A DNA stretch of 64,000 nt from positions 23,214,863 through 23,278,862 of the forward strand of contig OZ038462.1 in the NCBI GenBank assembly GCA_964036295.1, in the 5' to 3' direction. Each line of letters begins with the position of its first letter. Within the stretch, counting starts at the first letter, position 1. Both the position numbers and the translations under genes were made by a program. This DNA is from Plumapathes pennacea. Taxonomy: Eukaryota > Cnidaria > Anthozoa > Antipatharia > Myriopathidae. The notes under the pieces were generated by a model. The model worked only from the letters and a program-made list of their open reading frames with translations, ran no database searches and was not told where the DNA came from. Shown piece by piece: positions 1 to 9,881 of the stretch.

Positions 1-1121
1 TGTGAGCTGGAGGGCTGGGGCTTCTTTTTTTCCGGTTTCTCTTGTTTTTCAGGTCTGTCGGGTCTGTTTTTCAGGTTTTTCAGGTTTAGCAGGGAGAGAG
101 TGAAAGAGAAAACAGAAACAGAAACAGAAAAGGATGGAGTGTAGACAGATCACATTTCCACCAAAGGTTTGGATTTACTTACTTTTGCGGAGCCTTTAGT
201 GCTTTCTTCGACGTTCCTGAAAAAGAAGAGAAAATAATAAAAACAAGCAAAAAAAAAAGTACGGACAAGAATGTGAATAAAGGTAACGTCTAAGGCCGCA
301 CAAAAAAAATTGCGCCAGCTCGTATACAACTTGACATCGATTTCAGAACAAGTTACCAACAGAAATACATATCACAGAGTACGGAGAATTTGGCCTTTGA
401 TCTAATGCTCAGTTATCAATTCTCACCACATCACTTATGCATTTTCTTCTTAACAAACTTGGGAGGATCTAGATTTTGAGCTTGCCTGTTGACAGGGTAA
501 AGCGATACGAAAGAGCGGCATTATCAAAAGATGGGAACCATGAAAAGAGGGCTTAAGTTTCTTGAATCCAAGCTACCACTCTTGTGTTATCGTGCTAACT
601 CTTTCACTCCCAAGCTCAAAACGCAGATTCTACCAGCCTTTTAAGAGTAAAATGTATAAATAATGTAGTGAGAATTGATAGTTTAATCAGCTTTCATCTT
701 AGCAAGGTATTAAAAGCCAAGTTCTCCCTACTGTATCACATGTTTCTAGTGAGAAACCAAAGGAAATCAAAATGGACCACTATTGGGAGTGAAAGGCTTA
801 AGCCGCTGGCTAGAGAGACAGAAAAAACATTTTTGAACCTCGTCAGTCACATTTCATAGCATTATTCATTGTCCACTTGACGTACCGGGAGGTTGCACGG
901 GATGGCCACTATACAGGCACCAGCCGGCAGGAAACAGGTCCCGGTCCAGTCCCAAATCTGCACCAATAGTCTGAGCCCAAGTAACCATCAAACTCCACAC
1001 GGATCTTGTCACCCGCTAGTTCGGCCACAGTCGCCGCACAGATCAGGGCAGGGTTTTTGGGGTCAAGAGCTTCTAGCTTTTGTCCTTTCTTAAACAGGTT
1101 CTCTTGTGGGCCGGGGGGTTC
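1..1121 (-). CDS. Scm-like MBT-repeat protein, 3' exons (partial, one frameshift)
   Basis: Three minus-strand exons are visible. Exon 886-1121 (acceptor CACAG, donor GTACGT) encodes almost a whole MBT repeat: FKKGQKLEALDPKNPALICA, then VEFDGY, then DYWCRF, and in the next frame RDLFPAGWC and HPVQPPG. Exon 183-216 (acceptor TTTTTCAG, donor GTAAGT) and exon 63 to the window edge (acceptor AACAG) join in consistent phase and give a Lys/Pro/Glu-rich linker. MBT repeats bind mono- or dimethyl-lysine on histones. The WCRF..RDLFPAGWC..LQPPG pattern is closest to the second MBT repeat of the Polycomb protein Scm/SCMH1 (family knowledge). The frame breaks inside a GGG run just after CRF; one G fewer keeps the repeat and the exon phase, so this is either an assembly indel or a real mutation. 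Earlier exons are not seen. Confidence 0.75.
599..797 (+). mobile_element. MITE with CTTTCACTCCCAAG ends (piggyBac-like), copy 1
   Basis: Starts CTCTTTCACTCCCAAG and ends GGGAGTGAAAGGC, followed by TTAA. The inside (GAGAATTGATAGTTTAATCAGC, AAGCCAAGTTCTCC) recurs at 38234, 38905, 43798 (reversed) and 62872. The inverted ends and TTAA flank suggest a piggyBac-type non-autonomous element. It lies in an intron of the MBT gene. Confidence 0.6.
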
Positions 1122-1840
1122 CTGTGACCGCAGAGAGCAAAGATATGTCATGGAAACCACAAGTACTGATTTTATCACATCACACAGACACAAAGTGTGG
1201 CACACTGTCTCGGCTTTTCGGCTCCTTACTTCATTTCACCTTTTTCAAGGGCTATTAAAGATTGTACGAAGACTGGGTTAAGGTCCTTAACAACTGGACG
1301 CTGAATCGAAAGAAAGATCTCCTCACCCTTTGAACAACCTAGCGGGTGCTGTATTAGCGTTGACCAACGCCTTGGCTAGAAACGTCGGGGATATTTGCCA
1401 GCATCTAATTTAAAACCTGCAGAGAAACAAGATCACCGAGAAAATATAAGCAATATGCTGAACTATGAGTGAAAAGAAACAATAAAACAAATACAAATGC
1501 ACAGTAGTTTACACTGCCAATCATAACAGCAATGAGAAAACATTTTCATCCAAACAGAACCCAAAGCAATTGGCCATTTCCAAGATGCCTGTTGCCTCTG
1601 TTTCAAAACAAGGCCTAATACGAAACCTTTCTTATCCTTTGTTATGAAATTAGTTTTACCCTTTTTATGCAGGGAGGTCTGACACCGCGGAAATAAGTTC
1701 TTGACGTCACTTCCGTTGGTCAGCGTTCGTCGCCATGGTTATCTAACTTCTCATAATTCGAGGTAAAATTTCACATCGTGTGCAAGCCTCGTTTTTCTTG
1801 TGCACAACTTATGTTATAAAAAATGCATTGAACCAAATAA
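1122..1840. other. no gene recognised
   Basis: Presumed intron or upstream sequence of the MBT gene. A TGACGTCA (CRE-like) palindrome lies near 1704, close to a short ATG context at 1733, but no open frame follows it. Confidence 0.4.
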
Positions 1841-2071
1841 TCCCCGAGCAAAGAGAGGGAAATAATCACAACGCTAATGCAGTAGTATCGCCTCATTCGG
1901 AGACTCCAAACGTGTCGCCATCTCGAAATTTAATGTTCGTCTGTTAGTCAGTCAGTCAGTCTGTCTGGCGTACGATCTCGTCCCCAGTTCCTATCGATAG
2001 TTATTCAGAAAGGACAAGCAACAAAGGTCAGTCAGTGGAAATCGAGCAATCACCGTGACAAATATATTCTA
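1841..2071 (+). mobile_element. Helitron 5' end remnant
   Basis: Begins TCCCCGAGCAAAGAGAGGG directly after an A, as in the full copies at 49631 and (reversed) 8229 and 32325. Shares the following GCTAATGCAG, CTCGAAAT and AATGTTCGT blocks and a later block (AAGGACAAGCAACAAAGGTCAGTCAG) with them. The coding middle is deleted and the 3' part is lost after about 2071. A short GTCAGTCAGTCAGTC repeat lies near 1947. Confidence 0.6.
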
Positions 2072-2268
2072 TTCAAAGTCATTTGAATATTCATATTCTG
2101 TCGGAATCCGACAAGTTATGAAATAACGCACGCTAAATACCGCCCGTTAAGTTCTCCCGGGAGCATCCCACTCTCCTATTGGTTGAGGGGTCCTCAAATA
2201 AGTATTCTGAAATCTGGAAAGCGTCTTTTGCAAGTTATCGCCGAGGACGTACAACCGCGATTTTCTCC

Positions 2269-4119
2269 ATGGCCGAACCGCCACCCGAAGAGGCCCAAGT
2301 CCCCTTACCTCCTGTTCCGCGGGAGGTACACGACGCTATACAAGTCCAAGCACCACAACCACCCGTTGAACCAGTTGAGGTGAAGTTCTCTCCTTACCTT
2401 TTTCACCGCTTTATAAAAACACACCCTGTGGCGGACGACCTCGTGTTGCCCGCCATTCGTCTCTTCACTTGTTTTTCGCCATGCTGCTTATTTCATACCA
2501 CCTTATCATTTCTTATTGTGCTTTGCGTCTTCAATACCCGTTCTCTTGAGTCGCTAGTCGTCCTACAGTATTTCAACGCCTGTCTTCTCATAATTAGGTT
2601 TACCTGTGTTTTACCTTGTTGTCCCTACGGGTTTGGCTACGAGTGTTTTACCGCCCCGGCGGGTCGTGATTGCCAGTATTTTCTGTGCCTGCGGGTTTGG
2701 TTACGAGTGCTTTCTGGTGCCTGCGGGCTTGCTTACGAGAGATTTTTACCGCCTTTGGGCGAGTCGTGTTTGCCAGTATTTTACTGTTCCTGCGGTTTTG
2801 GTTACAAGTCATCCTGCTTGCGAGCTTGATCACGAGTGTTTTTTCTTCTGCCTGCGGGCTTGATTATGAGTGTTGCCAGTATTTTCTGTGCCTGCGGGTT
2901 TGGTTACGAGTGTTTTCTGGTGCCTGCGGGCTTGCTTACGAGAGATTCTCACCGTCTTTGGGCGGGTCGTGTTTGCCAGTATTTTACTGTTCCTGCGGTT
3001 TTGGTTACGAGCATTTATCGTGCTTGCGAGCTTGATCACGAGTGTTTTTTCTTGTGCCTGCGGGCTTGATTATGAGTGTTGCCAGTATTTTCCGTGCCTG
3101 TGAGTTTGGTTACGAGTGTTTTCGGGTGCCTGCGGGCTTGCTTATGAGAGATTTTTACCGCGTTTGGGCGGGTCGTGTTTGCCAGTATTCTTCTGTTCCT
3201 GCGGTTTTGATTACGAGTATTTATGGTGCTTGCGAGCTTCATCACGAATGTTTCCTTGTACCTGCGGGTGCTGCGGGTCTTGATTGTCAGTAGCGTATGG
3301 GTTTGCTTACGACTTTGCCCGCGGACTTGATCATGGAGCACGTTCTCTTTCGCTTGTGCTTCTGATCGGGTGGACGTGTTTTCGCTTGTCTCATTGATTG
3401 GCTTTGTGATCGCTTTGGTTTTTGGTTTTTGACATCATCCGAAAAAGGGCCGTATAATTTGTGCACATGTGTTTCAGTTCAGGAGAGTATTTCAATCCCC
3501 ACATGCGGTCCATTATCACTCACGGCAGTCTTTGTTTGTTCCCCCGTCCTTATACGTCTTGCCCTCATGTTTACAGCACAATGACGATTTGCAAGCCTTG
3601 CAAGGGCGTATTAAGAAACTAGAAGAGGGAAAGGAGGACACCGTTGATTCAGTTTTGGATAAGCTTTCATCTCTTCTCCAAAGGAAAAATCCGCCTTTTG
3701 ACAAGGACGAAGCATTTGACATCCTGATAGAGCTTAAGGCAGTGGCGCGCTCATCCAACCACACAAAACTGCCTTATTATCAGACGGTCTTCCAGGCTCT
3801 CAAATAGAAGGCTTCTGCCCCGCCAGATCAATTCAGGAAGTATCTAGCTGCTCTCTTGGGCGACAAGAACCACGAGCGGGTCCTGGACATCATGTCCAAA
3901 GTAGACAAGTCCGTTCGGAGAGGCAACCAGGCCCCACGCCGGCCTTGGTCCTCCGCTTCTACAAGCCAAAGCCCCAGAAGCTCCTTCAGCTCTCTGCAAT
4001 GTTATTACTGCGGAAAAATGGGCCACATTTAGTCGAGGTGTTTTAAGCGTCTATCTCATCAGCAGCACAGTCCAGGCCCCAAACGGTTCAAGTCGGACCG
4101 TCAGAATTCCAATTCCTAA
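2269..4119 (+). pseudogene. gag-like zinc-knuckle protein of a retroelement (two exons, two in-frame stops)
   Basis: Exon 1 (2269-2379) starts at an ATG and encodes a Pro/Glu-rich N-terminus, ending at donor GAG|GTGAAG. Exon 2 begins at 3577 after TTTACAG in matching phase and runs to TAA at 4117-4119. It encodes a Lys/Glu-rich probable coiled coil, a mid domain, a Ser/Pro/Arg-rich stretch and a C-x2-C-x4-H-x4-C zinc knuckle with a basic tail. Amber stops interrupt it at 3805-3807 and, inside the knuckle, at 4030-4032. A gag-like nucleic-acid-binding role is inferred from the order coiled coil, basic region, single CCHC knuckle. No reverse transcriptase, integrase or tyrosine recombinase follows, so this is a decayed or orphan piece. 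The intron contains a minisatellite. Confidence 0.55.
2671..3290 (+). repeat. ~204 bp minisatellite, three units, inside the gag-like intron
   Basis: TGCCAGTATTTTC recurs at 2671, 2874 and 3080 (spacing 203 and 206). Each unit is built of shorter degenerate repeats of the type CCTGCGGGYTTGNTTACGAGTG. Because the unit is close to 68 codons, all three frames stay open over long stretches and give repetitive predicted peptides, which I do not regard as genes. Confidence 0.85.
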
Positions 4120-4594
4120 CCGTCCAATTTTGGATGTTTATAGTTTAGTGATGAGTTTGGTGTTGAGCTATAGTGCTGATTCATTTTTTTTTTCGCTTTG
4201 TTACTACAGACATTAAAGGTAATTTTCCTTTGATATCTACTTTTGCCTCCTTAAATCCTTTCAATCCTTTGAAGGGCCAGCATCTCACGCGGGTATGTCT
4301 TTTTTCTGGGCATGCTCGTGGGCATTCCGATTCATTGGGTGCGGGAGTTGCTGTCTCCTGACGAGGAGTCCCTACCCATGGCGTTTTTTCCACTTTCCAC
4401 TTATCATTTTTCCCCGTTAGGCATACCCTTACAGAACCCAAGAAAAAAACCCAAGTATGTTGACAGCGTCACAATTCCTAATTGGGAACTCCAACAGTCT
4501 TTTAACGTTTTGGAAGCCTCCGAGAAGGCATCAAGACGAGCTGAGTGGGTTTCCGTGGGTGGGACTCCTCGCCAGGGGACAGTCTTTCCCGTGC
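4120..4594. other. no gene recognised
   Basis: Contains no domain or exon I can support. A short (AGATAC)n run, four to five copies, lies at about 4632-4658 inside the neighbouring Helitron fragment. Confidence 0.4.
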
Positions 4595-4909
4595 CAGGCG
4601 ACAGAAGCGTATTAAAACAATACTTCGAGGGATACAGATACAGATACAGATACAGATTCTAATACATTCTTGAAGTGATCGAGTTACAAGATACGGGTAG
4701 AATATATTTGTCATGGTGATTGTTCCATTTCCACTGACTAACCTTTGTTGCTTTTCCTTTCTGAATAAGTATCTGAGTTTAACACAAAACGGCGTCTGAA
4801 GTTCCCGATTTGCTTTCAAGCGCTGTTCCCTTTGCGGAGCCGTTTCTTCGGCACGCTTTCGTTCATGATGCTGTCGGTTATAACATGTTTGTCGTCTTTT
4901 CTCTAGACG
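4595..4909 (-). mobile_element. Helitron interior fragment
   Basis: Reverse-oriented piece of the same Helitron family: GCGACAGAAGCGTATTAAAAC, CATTCTTGAAGTGATCGAGTTA, TTTGTTGCTTTTCCTTTCTGAATAAG and the region encoding the basic repeat protein. Both element ends are missing. The right edge fuses directly to a glutamate synthase exon near 4909. Confidence 0.7.
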
Positions 4910-6587
4910 GCCGGCCTTTGATGGCAGCCAAGTCACCACAGGACAAGATTGGATGGTCGAGGTACAAGCGGCGACACTGGCGCTCTTCCGCGTCCAGCAG
5001 ATTACCCTCAGGACCAACAGGACAAGCCTGGCAGAAACAAACAAACAAGCAAAATAAACACGCTATGACTGGGCCAACGGGCGCGCATGGACAAGTAGAC
5101 AAAAGACAAATCGAAAGTATAACAAGCACTCACGCTTGATACAATGAGGTGAGTGAGGTACTTGGATAGCCGCTAGTTTTTGACCCCGTAGGCGTGGAGA
5201 AAAGGTGTGTGATGAATCGAATAAAGGTCGATGTGTGAAAGTCGGACGCCGGGTGTTTGAGCTGACATTTCGAGTGTCAGCTATTCGACAGAGATTGGCA
5301 CCTTTTCCGACGCAGGGCTAACGCTCAAAACGTCAGCTCAAACTTTCACACGTCGACCAGCCAGATTTGTTGCGTGTTGCAATTCAAAACGTTAAAGCGT
5401 TCGAAATATGTTTAGACGCGACCCGTACCAAATAACGTAAAAGTGAACAACGCCTGAACGCCACAAGGGAAGGGGACAGACACAGCTATAACGTCCCGCA
5501 AAAGTACAGTCAGGAAAGTGTGTCGCGAGCAATTACTTCGGCGTCTGACTTTCACACGTCGACCAGCCAGATTTGTTGCGTGTTGCAATTCAAACCGTTA
5601 CAGAGTTATAAGTTGTCAATGATATTAGGTGTCCTGGATCGTGGTGTGACTATTGAACTTGTTATGGTACGGTGTATTATGGTGATAACTGTAACAGATT
5701 CATTCAAACAGCAAAAGACGACTGCAACAACATGGAAGCAAAGTTTGAGTAAAAATTGACTTACTAGGGACATGACAATCTTTTCCCGAATAGGATCAAT
5801 GGGTGGATTGGTGACCTGTAATAAAGCACATGACAGCAACAAGTGAAACTGATTTCCTTCTCATTTAACTCATGAAATAAACGACTTCGAGCCACACTGA
5901 AACTAACAACACTCCCACACCCATAAATTCTGGTGCGAGGTGCGGCGGGAGGTAGCGGGTGCGAGGGCAGGAGAGGAGAGGAGGCGGGATGGGGGAACAG
6001 GAGCGCGGGAGCGCGAGCGGGTGATGAAACGGGTGCGCATCTTGCGCGTAAGAATCATCGGACATGTGTATTGCACAAGAAAGTGTGCTGAAGAATGTAC
6101 CTGAGCAAACAACTGCTTGAAGTAGTCAAACACCTGTTGAGGATGGCTGCTCAAACATGATAACGGCGCGTCATTCCCCATGGAACCAAGCGGCTCCTTC
6201 CTATTAAAAGGGAAACAAGTTGTAAATACGAGAAATATAAGAATGCTACCGAAAATGTAGGGTTAATGAAGATCGACATAAATAAATGATGACAATGACA
6301 ATGTCGATTACGTTCACGATAACATTGATTAGTATATACCACACAAGTTAATAGTGCTTTTCGCGCGCTCTGATTGGCTCCTCAATCTCGGAATATCAAG
6401 TACTATTCACCTCCCGGCGGCTTCCGGTAAAACAAAATGGCGCGCGAACCCAGTTTTTGCCCAATTTTGTCGGAAATAAAATAGGTATTTGGGAGTTGGC
6501 TATTAAACTTGTGTGTTACATACTAAAACAATTAAACTTCTCACTTGTTCAGAATAGTGGGCACCAGCAATAAGCTCAAATCCTCAG
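4910..6587 (-). CDS. NAD(P)H glutamate synthase (GOGAT), four exons, truncated both ways
   Basis: Minus-strand exons 6545-6587, 6101-6200, 5765-5815 and 5027 down to about 4910 join in matching phase with GT..AG borders. The product reads [58 protein letters not shown], then [19 protein letters not shown] and DLAAIKG. This is the start of the central domain, between the glutamine amidotransferase and FMN/Fe-S parts. The enzyme makes two glutamates from glutamine and 2-oxoglutarate and, with glutamine synthetase, assimilates ammonium; in corals it is discussed in nitrogen control of the symbiosis (established knowledge). The last exon runs without a donor into a Helitron fragment, and no downstream exons follow on the left. 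No exon before 6587 was found. It is a truncated copy or a captured fragment, although no internal stop is seen. Confidence 0.8.
5344..5600. repeat. 51 bp direct repeat pair in a GOGAT intron
   Basis: CTTTCACACGTCGACCAGCC followed by AGATTTGTTGCGTGTTGCAATTCAAA occurs at about 5344-5394 and again at 5549-5599, roughly 205 bp apart. Nearby CGCTCAAAACGTCAGCTC and GAGCTGACATTTCGAGTGTCAGC also form related inverted blocks (5250-5345). Confidence 0.7.
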
Positions 6588-7081
6588 CTGAATAACCAAA
6601 CATCGGCAAGTGTCGACTTTTCTTATACCTGGCACGATTTAGGAGGTTAAGAATTTAGTATTTAGTATTTACTTATATCGTGCCACATTTGAATAACTTT
6701 GTGTCACTAGTGGTTTACTAATATTATTTTGCGTTGAAAAATATATCTAAAATTCGCAAACCCCACCCCGCCTGGCCTCTCTTGCGTTACGCCACGCATT
6801 TTCTCACGGTGAATTTCCGAGTGGGTCCACAACAAACCACGGCAAACCAGTGGAAATTAGTTTTTTTTACCCTAACATTTAGAAAACAAAGCGCGACTGC
6901 TGGCGTCAGCATCACTGTCTGGACTCTTATTTACCCACGGTGAATAGACCAATCAGAGAGTGATAAAAACTTGAAATACCTATCGTCGCGTCTGCTGCAA
7001 AATTCTTCCGCGCATTCAAATTTTGAAGCTTTTGAGCAAGTTAATACGCTTTGAAACCGAGCAAGTTTGTACGCTTTGAGG
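6588..7081. other. no gene recognised; CCAAT-type motifs
   Basis: CTCTGATTGG at about 6368 and its complement CCAATCAGAG at about 6949 flank this stretch as an imperfect inverted pair. This could mark a MITE or simply two CCAAT boxes. No exon is supported. Confidence 0.3.
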
Positions 7082-7134
7082 ATGGAGGTTGAGAAGACTG
7101 GTGGTGCGGATGCAGCTGAAGCGGTTGAGGCAAG
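7082..7134 (+). CDS. possible first coding exon
   Basis: ATG followed by an open frame MEVEKTGGADAAEAVEA and a good donor (AAG|GTGAGA). The Glu/Ala-rich start looks coding, but no second exon is recognised because the putative intron contains a Helitron from 7276. It could be chance. Confidence 0.25.
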
Positions 7135-7275
7135 GTGAGACCTTTTTTGAAGTTATACTTTTAAATACTTTTAATAATTTATATACTTTTTCTTTTGTCG
7201 AAGCGGTTTTGGTACTAGCAGGATCCAAATCAATTGTGCTAGTTTGTTTGAAGGTGTTTCAGTTGATTATTAAAA

Positions 7276-8229
7276 CTAGAAATACGATAATCGCAGATAC
7301 CCCCTCGCTCTGCCATTGATGAGACTTTTACTTTGGTACTCCCAACAAGAGTAGCCTGCTTTGTTTTAACGGTTTACTTCAAATTATACACGGGCTTCAG
7401 ACCTAGTCATACTTCTAAGGGCTTGTGAACGATTCTCGCTGCAATCACCGCATGTCGAATTGCAGTATTTGTTGCAGTTTTAGTCTTGAAAGAAAGAATA
7501 AGACGTCTGACTAAGTCATTCAAGACTCCAAGTTCCGATTGCTCTGAGCCAATACGGTAGCCGAAACTGGCGACGGAAGCGTATTAAAACAATACTTCGA
7601 GAGGAAATGATCAGCATACAGATTTTAATACATTCTTGAAGTGATCGAGTTAAAAGATACGGGTAGAATATATTTGTCACGGTGATTGTTCGCTTTCCAC
7701 TGACTAACCTTTGTTGCTTGTCCTTTCTGAATAAGGATCTGAGTTTAATACAAGACGGCGTCTGAAGCTCCCGATTTGCTTCCAAGTGCTGTTCCCTTTG
7801 CGGAGCCGTTTCTTCGGCACGCTTCCGTTCATGATGCTGTCGGTTATCAAATGCTTGTCGTCTTTTCTCTAGACGTATTTGGCGCTCTTCGATTGCTTCA
7901 CGATTTCGCCTTGCCCGTGCTAGTTCCCTTCTCTTTTGCAGACGAGCTTCGCGAGGCCGTGCTGTGTCAAGTTTTCCAGTTTTCAAATTCATTTTCGTGA
8001 ACGCAGTTACGTACAGTTGTTGCTTCGTTTAAACCTTTGTTTGAACTCGCTTTGACGCTAATCGATAATTATTATTACGTCATTGCCTTAGAGGTCGCCC
8101 TATGACAGACTGGCAGACTGACTGACGAACATTAGATTTCGAGATGGCGACTCGCTTGGAGTCTCCACACAAAGCGAATTTGCTGCATTAGCGCCGTGAT
8201 TATTACCCTCACTTCGCTTCGCTCGGGGA
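7276..8229 (-). mobile_element. Helitron, full copy 1 (954 bp)
   Basis: Read on the minus strand it starts TCCCCGAGCGAAGCGAAGTG and ends CGATTATCGTATTTCTAG. The flanking bases are A before the 5' TC and T after the 3' CTAG, with no target duplication: the classic Helitron signature (5'-TC, 3'-CTRR, A/T insertion). It is shorter than copies 2 and 3 because parts of both ends and of the repeat-protein region are missing. Confidence 0.8.
7516..7992 (-). CDS. basic repeat protein of Helitron copy 1
   Basis: 158 residues starting MNLKTGKLDTARPREARLQK. Very rich in Arg, Glu and Gln, with one clear repeat block (RKRAEETAPQREQHLEANRE) and a degraded one before it. It matches the longer products of copies 2 and 3, whose repeat is about 23 residues. 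The reading frame continues past the point where the other copies stop. No helicase or Rep motifs are present. Probably a leftover N-terminal piece of an autonomous Helitron protein. Confidence 0.5.
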   Translation of the reverse strand: MNLKTGKLDTARPREARLQKRRELARARRNREAIEERQIRLEKRRQAFDNRQHHERKRAEETAPQREQHLEANRELQTPSCIKLRSLFRKDKQQRLVSGKRTITVTNIFYPYLLTRSLQECIKICMLIISSRSIVLIRFRRQFRLPYWLRAIGTWSLE

Positions 8230-8871
8230 TAAATCGCAATCTTTGCAGCCGCTCCCAAAATCCGGCGAGGGATGGCCCGAGGGATGGACGGATCAGTTGC
8301 TCAACGGACTTTGCAAAAATTTCGACCATGGGGGAGACTGACAAACATACTTCGCGGCGCTCCCCACGGAATGTGGGGCTTTGTCGTGGTCGGAAGAAAA
8401 GCAAACTGGTCTCACTTGCGCGCGGGCCATGAGGCGAGGGGAAAAACTAGAAAGGTTCAAAACTACTAAATAAACCTGAATAAACCCGAAGAACTGTTTC
8501 TGAAACGTGAAGCATTTTTTATTGAGACTTGTGTTCCCCCTTAATAGGCATTGATGAATCATAGCTCATCATTTCCAAAAAAAAAAAAAGCAAAAAAAAA
8601 AAAAAACAAAAACAAAAACAAAAACAAAAGAAAAGAACAAAAACAAAACAAAAACAAACAAACAAAAAACAGAAACAGGCTGACAAGTCCACTTTCTCAA
8701 CGCTCCATCCTCTTTTTGACAAAATATGTGTAAACAACCGACGCCCAGCCAACGAACAGAGAAATCGCAATTAAACCAAGGCCCTGTATGGTTTGAAGAA
8801 GCAGTCAAGGGTTACAACACGAGAAACTAATATAATGACGGGACAGGCTCGCCCGGGAAGAGGGAACAGCG

Positions 8872-8902
<31 letters not shown>

Positions 8903-9881
8903 CGCGACACGGCTCGGAGGAGTCAGCAAACGCCGATCCGAGCAATTATCCGCATGACACAGGGTTACCACGATCCCCACGGAATAAACACAGTTCAAAT
9001 ACCAAGTGTTCCACAATAGCAGTCAATCAAACATGGTAACCATTCCCTCGCACAATTATTCTGATCGACAAACCATTCTCGCACTGATAGTGGCATTGTT
9101 TACAGACAACACAATACAATGCCGTGTAAATATATACACCGCGCATTTCAAACTTTTAGTTCCTGCTCGAGTGATTTCCCTGTGATGTTTTAAAACTACA
9201 ATACAAACCAGCAGAAAAGTCAGAAGACCGCCGGTCAGGAAAGAAAACTCCAAAATACGTTCCGACGCTCATGTCCTGGCCCCACCTTGTTCCCGGGGCC
9301 ATCGGCGTTGCGTGAGAGTCTCCAGAGGTACTGGAAACACTTTACGCTTGTCTAACCTACAATATTCACAGATATCCCCACGCCCTGTAAGCTTTTGCAT
9401 GTGGGATGCTTTGATCAAATATTCCAAATATTCGACCGTCCATTGTATTCAATTTCGATAGCAAGAAAAATCCCAAGTCGCTTTATACTTTAACCCTAAG
9501 TCGTAACCCATAACTCCTAAGCCTAAGAGGCTGAGCCACTATTTAGGCTTATTTGGACAGGCCTGATCCTTGGCTACTCTTCCGTTACAATTCCTCGCGG
9601 TCTCTGAGGGATTTACACCGATAATAAACATTGAGAAAAATGAAGGATACATAGAATTTAATTTGTCGTATGAATCGAGTTAAGATTTACGTCGTCTAAT
9701 ATCGACAAAGTTAGTATTGGCGATTGTGCGACATGTGACCGGGGCTCGGGAAGGGAGAGGGAGCTGGGACTGGGGAAAGCGATTGATGCCACACCTTGTG
9801 TGACACAACACAGATTGCGTGACATTAGTGAATAAATCATGCAGAGGAAAGGATACAGTATTGACAAGTACTGTCTGATAC
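8230..9881. other. no gene recognised; A-rich and G-rich tracts
   Basis: Contains an A-rich (AAAAAC)n stretch at about 8576-8672 and a run of 28 G at 8875-8902. The apparent poly-Phe and poly-Pro peptides here are translations of these tracts. Confidence 0.5.
8875..8902. repeat. poly-G tract (28 G)
   Basis: Uninterrupted G run. Similar runs lie at 53592-53618 (27 G) and 62509-62532 (24 G). Length is unreliable in any sequencing method. Confidence 0.9.

Noticed and set aside
2179..3293. Several overlapping Cys/Leu-rich frames
   Set aside because: They follow the 204 bp minisatellite in different frames and have no start or domain evidence.
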